From positions 203,737-267,736 of the forward strand of contig NZ_BDCD01000021.1 in assembly GCF_001613325.1 (NCBI RefSeq): 64,000 bases of DNA. The letters run 5' to 3'. The notes below the pieces were generated by a model. That model did not search any database, had not been told where the DNA came from, and saw nothing but the letters and a program-made list of their open reading frames with translations. The number at the start of each line of letters is the position of its first letter. Positions within the stretch are counted from its first letter, which is position 1. Below, piece after piece: positions 42,195 to 50,526 of this stretch. Position numbers and translations under genes: made by a program. This stretch comes from Nocardia yamanashiensis NBRC 100130 (lineage in GTDB: Bacteria > Actinomycetota > Actinomycetes > Mycobacteriales > Mycobacteriaceae).

Positions 42195-42839
42195 TCACGC
42201 ATTGAGATAGGCGAGTACCGCCAGTACCCGGCGGTGCCCGGCTTCGTCGGCATGCAGTCCGAGCTTGGCGAAGATGCTCCGAATATGTTTCAGCACAGCG
42301 CCTTCCGAGACCACGAGGCGTTCGGCGATGGTCCCGTTGTCGTGTCCCTCCGCCATCAGGGCGAGTACTTCGCGCTCGCGAACGGTCAAGGCGGACAACG
42401 GGTCATCGGCTTTGCGCCGCACCAGGAGTTGCGAGATCACCTCCGGGTCCATGGCGGTTCCGCCCTCGGCCACCCGGCGCAGTGACTCCAGGAAGCGGTC
42501 TACCTTCCCGACGCGCTCCTTGAGCAGATAGCCCACCCCGCCCTGGCCGTCGCCGAGCAGTTCGGCGGCATAGCTGTCCTCGACCCACGCGGACAGCACC
42601 AGCACCGGCAGTCCGGGGTGAATCTCCCTGGCCCGCACCGCCGCCCGCAATCCGTCGTCGGTGAAGGTCGGCGGCATCCGCACGTCCACCACCACCGCGT
42701 CCGGCCGGTCCGCCGTCACGATCGCCAGGAAGTCCACGGCATTGTCGACCGCCGCCACCACCTCGATTCCGGCCGACCGCAACAACAACGCCAGCCCTTC
42801 CCGCAGCAGCGCGTCATCCTCGGCGATCACCACCCGCAC
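42195..42839 (-). CDS. NarL-family response regulator
   Basis: 214 residues. The receiver domain shows the acidic pair AEDDALL (Asp8/Asp9), the phospho-acceptor Asp52 in VVVDVRMPP, and Lys in GYLLKERVG. The LuxR-type output is SALTVREREVLALMAEG and VLKHIRSIFAKLGL. It lies 51 bp downstream of a histidine kinase gene on the same strand and forms a two-component system with it. The target genes and signal are unknown. Confidence 0.93.
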   Translation of the reverse strand: MRVVIAEDDALLREGLALLLRSAGIEVVAAVDNAVDFLAIVTADRPDAVVVDVRMPPTFTDDGLRAAVRAREIHPGLPVLVLSAWVEDSYAAELLGDGQGGVGYLLKERVGKVDRFLESLRRVAEGGTAMDPEVISQLLVRRKADDPLSALTVREREVLALMAEGHDNGTIAERLVVSEGAVLKHIRSIFAKLGLHADEAGHRRVLAVLAYLNA

Positions 42840-42890
42840 GGCACACCCACTCCTGTCGTTCCGTCCGCCGCAGCATATTCCTTCCGGTCA

Positions 42891-44168
42891 TCACAGTCCG
42901 CACGGCAGTTCCACTCGGACGAGGGTGGGCCCGCCGGGTGGGCTGGTCAGTACCATCCGCCCGTCCAAGGCCTCGGCCCGCCGCCGGATGCCCGCCAGCC
43001 CGCCGCCGTCGCTCTCGTGCGCGCCACCGTGCCCGTCGTCGCGCACCTCGACGGTCAGCACGGCCGCATCACCGCCGAGCGCGATCGAAAGATGTCCGGC
43101 CCCGGAATGTTTCGTCGCATTGGTGATCGCCTCGTTGATCACGAAGTACGCCGCCGCCTCCACCGCCGCCGGCCGCCGCACCAGCTCGCCCGTGCCACCG
43201 GCGAGTTCCACCGTGCACGGAATCGGACTGCGCGCCGCCAAGGCCGAGATCGCGCTGGCCAGGCCGCGATCGGCGAGCACCGGCGGATACACGCTGCGCA
43301 CCACGTCCCGCAGTTCCGCCAGCGCCGCCGTCGCCGTGTCCTGCGCCTTCCGGACCATGTCGTCGGCCGCCCCCGGATCCCGCTGCCGCAGCGAATCGGC
43401 CAGCCCCAACTGCATGATCACCGCCGCGATCCGCGCCTGCGCCCCGTCGTGCAGATCCCGCTCGATGCGCCGCAACTCCGCCCCGTGCGCATCCAGGGCG
43501 GCCGCCCGCGTGGCCGTCAGTTCCGCCACCCGCACCGCCAGCCCCGCATCCGCCGACGGTCCCAGCAGCGCCCGCGCCACCTGCGCCTGCCAGCGCGCCA
43601 CGGCCGGAATCTGCAAGGCCAGCCAGGCGGTCGGCAACCCCAGCAGCCCCGCCGCGATCGCCCGCGACCAGGAATTCGCCTCGAACCCGAACGTCACCAG
43701 CTGCCCGGCCGGCGCGGCCTGCCAGTACAGCGGAATGGTCAACTGCGCGATCGCGCCGATCGGCAGCGTGACGGCCAGCACGCCCAGCACGATCCCGGGC
43801 AGCACGTGCACCACCAGCCAAGCCACATCCCGCCGATTGGCCGGATCCCGCGCCACCGTGGCCAGCTTCGCCCCCAGCCCGCCCTCGAACGGCTCGTACC
43901 GCACCGTCAGCGGCTGCCCCAGCAACTTCCCGCTGCGCCGCCGGTCGAATTCCACCAGGGGCCGAATCAACCGCACCGCTTCCGGAATCGCCGGAATCCC
44001 GATCCCCACCAAACTCGCCGCCAGCACGATCAACAGCATGACCACCGCGATCAGCGCCAGCACCCCCGTGACCGTCCCCACCGCCAGATACGCCACCGCC
44101 CCCGGCAACAGCCGCAGCCGCGCACGCACCCACCCCCACCCGTGCACCGCCGCTCCATCCCGCTCCAC
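42891..44168 (-). CDS. NarL-type sensor histidine kinase
   Basis: 425 residues. Four helices in a membrane sensor domain (about 20-60 and 115-180) precede a coiled linker. HisKA_3 has RRIERDLHDGAQARI with phospho-acceptor His240. The ATPase shows NEAITNATKHSGA and DDGHGGA followed by GGGLAGIRRR. ATG 44168 follows GGTGGAGCGG. It pairs with the response regulator at 42195. The ligand sensed is unknown; the four-helix sensor is common in actinobacterial cell-envelope stress kinases. Confidence 0.92.
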   Translation of the reverse strand: MERDGAAVHGWGWVRARLRLLPGAVAYLAVGTVTGVLALIAVVMLLIVLAASLVGIGIPAIPEAVRLIRPLVEFDRRRSGKLLGQPLTVRYEPFEGGLGAKLATVARDPANRRDVAWLVVHVLPGIVLGVLAVTLPIGAIAQLTIPLYWQAAPAGQLVTFGFEANSWSRAIAAGLLGLPTAWLALQIPAVARWQAQVARALLGPSADAGLAVRVAELTATRAAALDAHGAELRRIERDLHDGAQARIAAVIMQLGLADSLRQRDPGAADDMVRKAQDTATAALAELRDVVRSVYPPVLADRGLASAISALAARSPIPCTVELAGGTGELVRRPAAVEAAAYFVINEAITNATKHSGAGHLSIALGGDAAVLTVEVRDDGHGGAHESDGGGLAGIRRRAEALDGRMVLTSPPGGPTLVRVELPCGL

Positions 44169-44249
44169 CCACCGACCCTATCCCCGCCCACTCCACACCC
44201 CCCGCCACACCTCGACTGCTCTCGTAAAGACACATGTCCCACACAGAAA

Positions 44250-44281
44250 AGCACCCCGCCCGGACATCCGGACGGGGTGCT
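44250..44281 (-). terminator. Terminator of the rsgA operon
   Basis: AGCACCCCG (44250-44258) pairs with 44273-44281, plus an inner 4-bp stem. Reading leftwards it is followed by four T. It lies 15 bp past the stop of the small gene at 44296. Confidence 0.85.
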
Positions 44282-44295
44282 CGAAGGTGCCTGCC

Positions 44296-44466
44296 TCAGA
44301 TCGGCCGGCCCACCGCCATGATCATGAAATCGGCTCGCAGCCGCTCGGCATCAGCCTGCCGGACGGCTCGTTCACTGTGATCCGCCATCCGCTGCAACGC
44401 GGCCTGGGCGAGCGCGGCTTCGAAGGCGAGGGCCTTGAGGGCGGCACGCAGATATGGTGCGCTCAT
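44296..44466 (-). CDS. 56-residue protein translationally coupled to rsgA
   Basis: 56 residues, very helical and alanine-rich (LRAALKALAFEAALAQAALQ), with a charged middle and a hydrophobic end (FMIMAVGRPI). ATG 44466 overlaps the rsgA stop as ATGA and has GAGGAAAG upstream, so it is made in step with RsgA. A strong terminator follows it. I do not recognise the family. The close coupling suggests a partner or regulator of RsgA or of ribosome assembly, but that rests on position only. Confidence 0.6.
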   Translation of the reverse strand: MSAPYLRAALKALAFEAALAQAALQRMADHSERAVRQADAERLRADFMIMAVGRPI

Positions 44467-45566
44467 CGCTTTCCTCCTCGTTCCTTGTACATACGACGCT
44501 GTGCTTTGTTGATGTCCTTCCAGACCTTCTTGCGCTCGGCGCGCAAGCGGTTGTCGGTCCGGGCGGCCATCCATTCGTTCTCGCGCGAGAGCTTGTTGTA
44601 GGAATCCAGCCGGCGCTGGGGGAGCGCCCCGGCGTCGATCGCCTCCCGCACCGCGCACCCCGGTTCGCCGTGGTGCCCGCAATCGGCGAAACGGCAAGCC
44701 GCGGCTAGGGATTCGATATCGCTGAAAGTGCGGCCGATGCCTTCGGCGGCGTCCCACAGACCCACCGAGCGCAACCCCGGGGTGTCGATGAGCGCCCCGC
44801 CGGTAGGCAGTGGACGCAGTTCGCGATGCACGGTGGTGTGCCGCCCGCGCTTGTCGCCGTCGCGAACCGCGTTGGTGGCGAACACTTCCGACCCGAGCAG
44901 CGCATTGGCCAGGGTGGACTTGCCCGCACCGGACGGTCCGATCAGAGCGACGGTGCCGTCCAGGACGGCGGTCAGCGTTTCCATGCCGAACCCGCTGGAC
45001 GCGCTCACCGCGACCACGGTCGCGCCGGGCGCGGCGGCCCGCACCGCGTCGAGCGAAAGATCCGGTGCGAGATCGGCTTTGGTGAGCACCACCACCGGCT
45101 GCGCCCCCGATTCCCAGGCCAGCGCGAGCAGTCGCTCGATGCGCCCGAGATCCACATCGCCGTCGCCGGCCGTGCACACCAGCACGGTGTCCACATTCGC
45201 GGCCAGCACCTGCTCGGCGGAGCGGGCGCGGGAATCGGAATGCCCGGAGACGGCGGCCCGCACGATGGCGGTCCGGCGCGGCAGCAATCGCCGCACCATG
45301 CGACCCGAGTCGATGGCCACCCAATCGCCGGTGGTCAGGCCATTGATCTCGGAATTGGCGGGCGGGCACTGGGCCCGCACCACGGCCGCCGACAAGCGGC
45401 TCTGGTAATCAGCGGTGGGAAGTGGTGCGGCGACGTCGCATTCGCTGCGATCCATGCGGATCACACGCGCGGGAATCAGGTTGTCGCCGAGCAGCGGCAG
45501 GTATGCGGCGGCGAGCGCCGGGGTCCAGCCGTAAGGGGTGAGCAGGTCGAGGTCGACCGATGCCAT
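44463..45566 (-). CDS. rsgA: Ribosome small-subunit GTPase RsgA
   Basis: 367 residues, a circularly permuted GTPase that checks 30S subunit maturation. G4 (TKAD, 162-165) precedes G1 (GPSGAGKS, 210-217) and G3 (DTPG, 261-264). The RGRHTT switch region and zinc knuckle Cys291, Cys296, His298, Cys304 are in place. An OB-fold N-terminus precedes them. The ATG at 45566 has its AAGGA region inside a predicted hairpin, downstream of a 25-codon leader ORF (see that entry). Followed by a coupled small gene and terminator. Confidence 0.93.
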   Translation of the reverse strand: MASVDLDLLTPYGWTPALAAAYLPLLGDNLIPARVIRMDRSECDVAAPLPTADYQSRLSAAVVRAQCPPANSEINGLTTGDWVAIDSGRMVRRLLPRRTAIVRAAVSGHSDSRARSAEQVLAANVDTVLVCTAGDGDVDLGRIERLLALAWESGAQPVVVLTKADLAPDLSLDAVRAAAPGATVVAVSASSGFGMETLTAVLDGTVALIGPSGAGKSTLANALLGSEVFATNAVRDGDKRGRHTTVHRELRPLPTGGALIDTPGLRSVGLWDAAEGIGRTFSDIESLAAACRFADCGHHGEPGCAVREAIDAGALPQRRLDSYNKLSRENEWMAARTDNRLRAERKKVWKDINKAQRRMYKERGGKR

Positions 45567-45736
45567 TTCGAGGAGTCCTTCGTCGGGCCGAGCCCGAAGA
45601 CGGACTCAGCGCGGGGAAATCGAGGTGGATACACGTGGTGCGCCGAAGCGCGCGGGCACGGCAATCCGCACAGTCGTCTTCACGAAATCCACCTCCTTCA
45701 ACTCCCTCGAGTGCCACCGAACTCATGTGGTGGGCA
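45567..45736 (-). promoter_or_regulatory. rsgA leader with SD-sequestering and RBS-sequestering structures
   Basis: Three elements lie in order on the minus strand: a 5' hairpin (GTGCC...GGCAC, 45707-45736), a near-perfect Shine-Dalgarno site AAGGAGGT (45691-45698) serving the leader ORF, and a hairpin just before rsgA (about 45575-45605) whose 3' arm contains the AAGGA of rsgA. The block GAGGTGGAT at the leader SD (45687-45695) is exactly complementary to ATCCACCTC inside the leader ORF (45622-45630). Confidence 0.55.
45606..45683 (-). CDS. Leader peptide upstream of rsgA
   Basis: A 25-codon ORF starts at GTG 45683 with AAGGAGGT 7 nt upstream, the best ribosome site seen in the window, and stops with TGA at 45606-45608, 39 nt before the rsgA ATG. 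The peptide is short and basic (MKTTVRIAVPARFGAPRV then STSISPR). It contains no run of one amino acid, so it is not a classical amino-acid attenuator. Its coding RNA can pair with its own SD, so translation may be self-limiting. Function as a sensor of ribosome supply for rsgA is inferred. Confidence 0.6.
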   Translation of the reverse strand: MKTTVRIAVPARFGAPRVSTSISPR

Positions 45737-45805
45737 CGACGCCGATAAGAACGTCACTACTCTGACAGGCCGCCCCCGCCCGCCGCAACCGAATTAAATC
45801 CGGGC

Positions 45806-46729
45806 CTAGACCTGCGGTTTGTGGAACTGCTCGCGCCGCCCCTGGCGCTGCAGCCGCAGCCACTCCAGCAGCCCCGACGGGTTCTTCTGCTGGATCAGGA
45901 AGAACCATCCGAACCGGGCCAGCTCCTGCGGCAACAGCTTCCGCATCCCCGGCTGCGACATCAGGTACCCGCGATTGCGATAGGTGAAGTACCGCTTCAC
46001 CGGATCGTCCGGGTACTGGGTGTGCATGCGCCCGCCCAGGATCGGCTTGAACTCCTCCGAACCATTGGGATGCAGGTAGGCGGTCTGCAGACAGGTGCCG
46101 AACGGCAGTCCGGACCGCACCAGCCGGCGATGCACCTCGACCTCGTCGCCGCGCACGAACAGCCGCAGATCCGGCACGCCGATCACGTCCACCGCCTCGG
46201 CGGAGATGAGCGCGCCGTTGAACAGCGAGGCGATGCCCGGCAGGAAATCCTCGTCGCCGAGCTCCGAGCGCAGCCGCCGCCACACCACGCCGCGGCGCAG
46301 CGGGAAGGCCAGCCGGTCCGGATCGTCGATATCGGCCACCACCGGCGACACCTCGACCAGTTCGTACTTCTTGGCGCAATCGAACAGCGTGGCAAGCACT
46401 TCCGGCCCGTCCGGCCGCCCGTCGTCGTCGGCCAGCCACACCCAGTCCGCGCCCATGGTCAGCGCGTGCAGCATGCCGAGCGCGAAACCGCCCGCGCCGC
46501 CCAGATTGTGTTCCGAACCGAGATAGGTGGATTCGATCGGCTGCTGTTTGACCAGCTCCCCGACCTCGGCCTCGTTGCCGTTGTCCACCACGATCAGATG
46601 GTCGATCTGCCGCGTCTGGGTGGCCAGCACCTTCAGCGATTCGGCGAGCAGTTCCCGGCGTTTATGGGTGACGACGATGGCGACAATGCGCGCATCGTCG
46701 GCGAAATAGGGTTTGGGCGACTCGCTCAT
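45806..46729 (-). CDS. glfT1: Galactofuranosyltransferase GlfT1
   Basis: 307 residues, adding the first galactofuranose residues to the decaprenyl-diphosphate GlcNAc-rhamnose linker. GT2 motifs: VAIVVTHKRRELLAESL, LIVVDNG, LGSEHNLGGAGGFALGM and the metal-binding WLADDDGRPDGP. A later FNGALIS and RGDEVEVHRRL carry the acidic catalytic region. The ATG overlaps the wzt stop (ATGA). Order wzm-wzt-glfT1 matches Rv3783-Rv3781-Rv3782. Confidence 0.95.
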   Translation of the reverse strand: MSESPKPYFADDARIVAIVVTHKRRELLAESLKVLATQTRQIDHLIVVDNGNEAEVGELVKQQPIESTYLGSEHNLGGAGGFALGMLHALTMGADWVWLADDDGRPDGPEVLATLFDCAKKYELVEVSPVVADIDDPDRLAFPLRRGVVWRRLRSELGDEDFLPGIASLFNGALISAEAVDVIGVPDLRLFVRGDEVEVHRRLVRSGLPFGTCLQTAYLHPNGSEEFKPILGGRMHTQYPDDPVKRYFTYRNRGYLMSQPGMRKLLPQELARFGWFFLIQQKNPSGLLEWLRLQRQGRREQFHKPQV

Positions 46730-47547
46730 GCGGGATTCCGTTCCGGTTCACGTTCACGTTCCAGATCCCGCAGCACCTGCGCCACGTGATCACCCGCCTC
46801 CGGGCCCTCGTAGGCTCGCACGACCTCCTCGATACCGCCGTGCATGCGCACATTGCCGTGGTCGATCCACAGCGCGGAATCGCAGAGCTGGGCGAGGAAT
46901 TCGTTGGAGTGCGAGGCGAACACCAGAATGCCGGAGCGGGACACCAGCTCCTGCAGGCGGATTCGAGCCTTCTTCATGAATTCCGCGTCCACCGCGCCGA
47001 TGCCCTCGTCGAGCAGCAGGATTTCCGGATCGATGGAGGTCACCACGCCCATGGCCAGCCGCACCCGCATACCGGTGGAGTAGGTGCGCAGCGGCATCGC
47101 GAGATATTCGCCCAGTTCGGTGAATTCGGCGATCTCGTCGATTTTGGACATCATCTGCTTACGTGTCTGCCCGAGGAACAGTCCGCGAATAATGATGTTG
47201 TCGTACCCGGAGATCTCCGGATCCATGCCGACGCCGAGATCGAATACCGGGGCCACCCGACCGCGAATCCGGGTGGAGCCGCGGGTGGGTTCGTAGATGC
47301 CCGAAAGCAGCCGCAGCAGCGTCGATTTGCCCGCGCCATTGTGGCCGACCAGACCGACCCGGTCGCCTTCCTTGAGCGACAGGTTGATATCGCGCAGCGC
47401 TTCGACGACCACCACATCGGACTGATTGCGCCCGATGGAACCGCCGGCCTTGCCCAGGAACGCCTTCTTCAGCGATCTGGATTTGGCGTCGAAGATCGGG
47501 AATTCCACCCACGCGTTCTGGGCCTCGATACTCACATGGTCTGTCAT
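46726..47547 (-). CDS. wzt: Galactan ABC exporter ATPase Wzt
   Basis: 273 residues. Walker A GHNGAGKST, Q-loop region VFDLGVGMDPE (typical of O-antigen/teichoic exporters), signature YSTGMRVRLA, Walker B EILLLDEGIG and the switch His in FASHSNEF. It powers export of the galactan lipid-linked intermediate with Wzm. There is no carbohydrate-binding C-terminal domain, as in mycobacteria. It starts 7 bp after the wzm stop and overlaps glfT1, so the three are one operon. Confidence 0.94.
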   Translation of the reverse strand: MTDHVSIEAQNAWVEFPIFDAKSRSLKKAFLGKAGGSIGRNQSDVVVVEALRDINLSLKEGDRVGLVGHNGAGKSTLLRLLSGIYEPTRGSTRIRGRVAPVFDLGVGMDPEISGYDNIIIRGLFLGQTRKQMMSKIDEIAEFTELGEYLAMPLRTYSTGMRVRLAMGVVTSIDPEILLLDEGIGAVDAEFMKKARIRLQELVSRSGILVFASHSNEFLAQLCDSALWIDHGNVRMHGGIEEVVRAYEGPEAGDHVAQVLRDLEREREPERNPA

Positions 47548-47554
47548 TGAGCCT

Positions 47555-48448
47555 TCACACCCAGTAGGGGACGCGGGAACGGTATTGCTTCATAGCCAGT
47601 ATCGCGACTATCCAGCCGACGGCGGTGAAGGCCAGCACGATGGCCCAGTGCCGCCACACGATCGGATCACCCAGCAGCGGCGCGCGCACGATCTCCAGGT
47701 AGTGGTAGGTCGGCACCAGTTCGATCAGCCGCGCCCGCTCGCTGACCTGACCGCCTTGATCGTGCAGTACCTTCGCCGACCACATGACCGGGGTGAGCAC
47801 GAACAGCATGCGGGTGAGCGAACCGAGGATCGGCGCGATATCGCGGTAGCGGGTGCTGAAGATGCCGAAGGCGATGGACACCCACATGGCGTTCAGGAAC
47901 AACAGCAGGATCGCCGGGATCACGAGGAAGACCGACCAGTCGAGGTCGCGCCAGATCGCGAAACCCACCAGCATCACCAGATAGATGACCAGGTTGTGCG
48001 CGAAGAACAGGAACTGCCGCCACACCAGGCGATACACGTGCACGCTCAGTGCCGACGGCAGCTGTTTGATCAGGCCCTCGTTGGCGATGAACACGTCCGA
48101 GCCCTCGAGGATGCTGGCCTCGATCACATTCCAGACGATGATGCCGACCGTGACGTACGGCAGGTACTCGCGCAGCGGCTGGGCCAGCAGCGTGGCATAG
48201 AGCAGGCCGATGGCCGCCGCCTGCACCGCCGTGGAAATGGTGATCCAGAAGGGTCCGAGCACCGAGCGGCGATAGCGCTGCTTGATGTCCTGCCAGCCGA
48301 GCGAGAGCCATAGTTCACGCTGGCCGAATCCGTCGCGGAAGTCCTTGAACGCGCGACGGAAGGTCTGGGAGTCCGACACTAGAGGCACCGGTTCGGTATC
48401 CGTTCTAGCTTCGGCGGCAGCCGAGTCGGCGGGGGCAGCAGCAGGCAC
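47555..48448 (-). CDS. wzm: Galactan ABC exporter permease Wzm
   Basis: 297 residues, six-helix ABC-2 permease. SLGWQDIKQRYRRSVLGPFWI and GIIVWNVIEASILEGSDVFIANEGLIKQ are typical of polysaccharide-exporter permeases. An N-terminal Ala/Glu tail of about 30 residues is disordered. GTG 48448 starts the frame; no strong ribosome site was seen. It heads the wzm-wzt-glfT1 operon, and its upstream region carries the motif shared with emb. Confidence 0.92.
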   Translation of the reverse strand: MPAAAPADSAAAEARTDTEPVPLVSDSQTFRRAFKDFRDGFGQRELWLSLGWQDIKQRYRRSVLGPFWITISTAVQAAAIGLLYATLLAQPLREYLPYVTVGIIVWNVIEASILEGSDVFIANEGLIKQLPSALSVHVYRLVWRQFLFFAHNLVIYLVMLVGFAIWRDLDWSVFLVIPAILLLFLNAMWVSIAFGIFSTRYRDIAPILGSLTRMLFVLTPVMWSAKVLHDQGGQVSERARLIELVPTYHYLEIVRAPLLGDPIVWRHWAIVLAFTAVGWIVAILAMKQYRSRVPYWV

Positions 48449-48528
48449 AGCACCCGACCTTATCTGTTCCGCCTCTCCGCGTCTTCAACGCCGGGCTTTC
48501 ATCCGCCGACTGTCCTGCATGCGTGCCG

Positions 48529-48597
48529 GCGGTCGGGTTACCCCCCTATTTTGGGCGTACCCAGGGAGTTACCCCGACCGCTGCGAAATCAGTTGTC
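48529..48597. promoter_or_regulatory. wzm upstream element shared with emb
   Basis: Positions 48550-48597 align with 3602-3649 upstream of emb, including GGGTAAC and GGGTAC at the same 11-bp spacing and the GACAACTGAT block. A further GGTAAC-like copy and an inverted repeat GCGGTCGGG (48529-48537) with 48573-48581 flank it. It lies 81-149 bp upstream of the wzm start. Confidence 0.55.
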
Positions 48598-48612
48598 GCG
48601 TTCCGATCGGGC

Positions 48613-49206
48613 TCAGAGGTACTGGCCGCCCGAACTGCCCTGCTGCCGCGGATCCACATGCGTCACGCCGGGCGGGAGCGCCTGGCGCATTTGCTCGAGT
48701 TGGGCGCGGGCCGCCATCTGCTGAGCGAACAGTGCGGTCTGTATTCCGTGGAAGAGGCCTTCCAGCCAGCCCACCAGCTGCGCCTGGGCGATGCGCAGTT
48801 CCGCGTCGGAGGGAATCTGGTCCTCGCTGAAGGGGAGCGCGAGACGTTCCAGTTCTTCGCGCAGTTCGGGGGCGAGACCCTGTTCCAGCTCGCGCACCGA
48901 GGTCTTGTGGATTTCCCGCAGCCGGGTGCGCGCGGCGTCGTCGAGTGGGGCGTGCCGGACTTCCTCCAGCAGTTGTTTGATCATGGTGCCGACGCGCATG
49001 ACCTTGGCGGGCTGTTCCACCATGTCGGCCAGCGTTTCTTCTTTTTCGCCGGTTTCGTCCGAATTATCCTCGCCGACAACCTGTCCGGTGAGCTCGACCG
49101 GTTCTCCGCTCGCACCACCCGGCAGCGCGCTCGCCGGAATCAGCAGTGGTTTTCCCTCGGGTCCGATCACCACAATGGATTCCGGTGTCCCATCCGATTG
49201 CGTCAT
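48613..49206 (-). CDS. bpa: Bacterial proteasome activator Bpa
   Basis: 197 residues from ATG 49206 (GGGGA upstream; ATGs at 49215 and 49218 are alternatives). LVEQPAKVMRVGTMIKQLL and DAELRIAQAQLVGWLEGLFHG are highly conserved in Rv3780, the ring-shaped, ATP-independent proteasome activator. The C-terminal GQYL is the motif that docks into the 20S pocket and opens the gate. The N-terminal region is acidic and disordered. It lies before the wzm-wzt-glfT1 operon, as Rv3780 lies beside Rv3781-Rv3783. Confidence 0.94.
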   Translation of the reverse strand: MTQSDGTPESIVVIGPEGKPLLIPASALPGGASGEPVELTGQVVGEDNSDETGEKEETLADMVEQPAKVMRVGTMIKQLLEEVRHAPLDDAARTRLREIHKTSVRELEQGLAPELREELERLALPFSEDQIPSDAELRIAQAQLVGWLEGLFHGIQTALFAQQMAARAQLEQMRQALPPGVTHVDPRQQGSSGGQYL

Positions 49207-49320
49207 GTTCCCCATCATGCCCTGTATGCCCCATCCGGCCTTCGGCTGTCGCGAGTATCGGCTCCGCCAAACACCCCACACCATTACCGCGCCCAGCCCC
49301 TTCCCTTTAGAGTGGCCAGC

Positions 49321-50526
49321 ATGACTTACGACGTCGCAAGGGTGCGGGGCCTCATACCGTCCCTGGGCGACGGCTGGATCCACCTCGACCCGCAAGCGGG
49401 CATGCTGGTCCCGGATTCGGTATCGCGAGCCGTCTCAACGGGTTTCCGAACCTCCGCCTTCTCGCACACCAACCGGCACGGCGCGGCCAAACGCAGCGCC
49501 GCCATCCTGGAAGCGGCGCGCGAGGCGGTGGCGGACCTGGTGGGCGCGGATCCGGCGGGCGTAGTACTCGGACCCGACCGCGCGGTACTGCTGGCCTGGC
49601 TGGCCGAATCGCTGAGTTCCCGGCTGGGTCTGGGCACCGGAATCGTGCTGTCGCGCCTGGATGACGAAGCCAATGTCGCGCCCTGGCTGCGCATCGCCAA
49701 TCGCTATGGCGCGCATGTGCGCTGGGCCGAAGTGGAGATCGAGACCTGCGAGATGCCGGCCTGGCAGTTCGAGGAGCTCATCGGCCCGACCGCGCGCCTG
49801 GTCGCGCTGACCGCGGCCTCGCCGATCGTCGGATCGGCCCCGGCCGTGCGGGTCGCGGCCGACCGGGTGCACGAGGTCGGCGGTTTACTGGTCGCCGACT
49901 GCTTCGGCGCCGCGCCGTACGCGCTCATCGATATCGACGAACTCAATGCCGACGTGATCGCGCTGAGCGCGCCCGCGTGGGGTGGCCCGCAGATCGGCGC
50001 GCTGGTCTTCCGTGATCCCGCGTTCCTGGACCGCATTCCGTCCATGTCCCTGAATCCCTATGCCAAGGGCGCGGAACGGCTCGAAGTCGGCGGGCACCAG
50101 TACGCGCTGCTGGCCGGGCTCACCACCTCCATCGACTATCTGGCCGGGCTCGACGAGCAGGCCAAGGGGACCCGGCGCGAGCGCCTGGAAGTCTCGATCA
50201 CCTCGCTGCAGGACTACCACGATCAGCTCTTCGAGCATTTGATGTCGGTACTCGACGAGATCCCCAACCTGACCGTCATCGGCCGCGCTTCGACCCGCAT
50301 TCCCACGGTCAGCTTCACCATCGCGGGCATGCAGGCGGAGAAGGTGTCGGCCAAGCTCGCCGACGCCCGCATCGGCACCCTGAGCGGATCGCACGGCGGC
50401 AGCCGGCTGCTGGACGCGCTCGGCGTCAACGACGAGGGCGGGGCCGTCACCATCGGCTTGGCCCCGTACACAACCAAATTCGAGATCGATCAGCTCGGTC
50501 GCGCCCTCACCGCGCTCGACACCTAG
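49321..50526 (+). CDS. Rv3778c-like class V aminotransferase-fold protein lacking PLP Lys
   Basis: 401 residues of the cysteine-desulfurase (class V) fold; I recall Rv3778c as the neighbour in M. tuberculosis. The N-terminus has GWIHLDPQAGML and FSHTNRHGAAKR. Where class V enzymes have SGHKxxGP, this protein reads ALSAPAWGGPQIG, with no Lys. The Asp of VADCFGAAPY, which would contact the PLP pyridine, is kept. It is probably a non-catalytic or altered member. ATG 49321 follows GAGTGG. It converges with the quinone oxidoreductase gene, stops overlapping by 4 bp. Confidence 0.82.
   Translation: MTYDVARVRGLIPSLGDGWIHLDPQAGMLVPDSVSRAVSTGFRTSAFSHTNRHGAAKRSAAILEAAREAVADLVGADPAGVVLGPDRAVLLAWLAESLSSRLGLGTGIVLSRLDDEANVAPWLRIANRYGAHVRWAEVEIETCEMPAWQFEELIGPTARLVALTAASPIVGSAPAVRVAADRVHEVGGLLVADCFGAAPYALIDIDELNADVIALSAPAWGGPQIGALVFRDPAFLDRIPSMSLNPYAKGAERLEVGGHQYALLAGLTTSIDYLAGLDEQAKGTRRERLEVSITSLQDYHDQLFEHLMSVLDEIPNLTVIGRASTRIPTVSFTIAGMQAEKVSAKLADARIGTLSGSHGGSRLLDALGVNDEGGAVTIGLAPYTTKFEIDQLGRALTALDT

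Noticed and set aside
42060..42485. Small membrane protein starting at ATG 42060
   Set aside because: The first 45 residues are hydrophobic, but the frame overlaps a terminator hairpin and then runs antisense through the response-regulator gene; no ribosome site was seen.
42618..44321. 567-codon plus-strand frame opposite the histidine kinase
   Set aside because: Pro/Arg/His-rich antisense frame; the histidine kinase has all its motifs on the other strand.
45409..45726. 105-codon frame starting at ATG 45726 over the rsgA leader
   Set aside because: It is a different frame from the well-supported leader ORF, has no ribosome site and overlaps the rsgA N-terminus out of frame.
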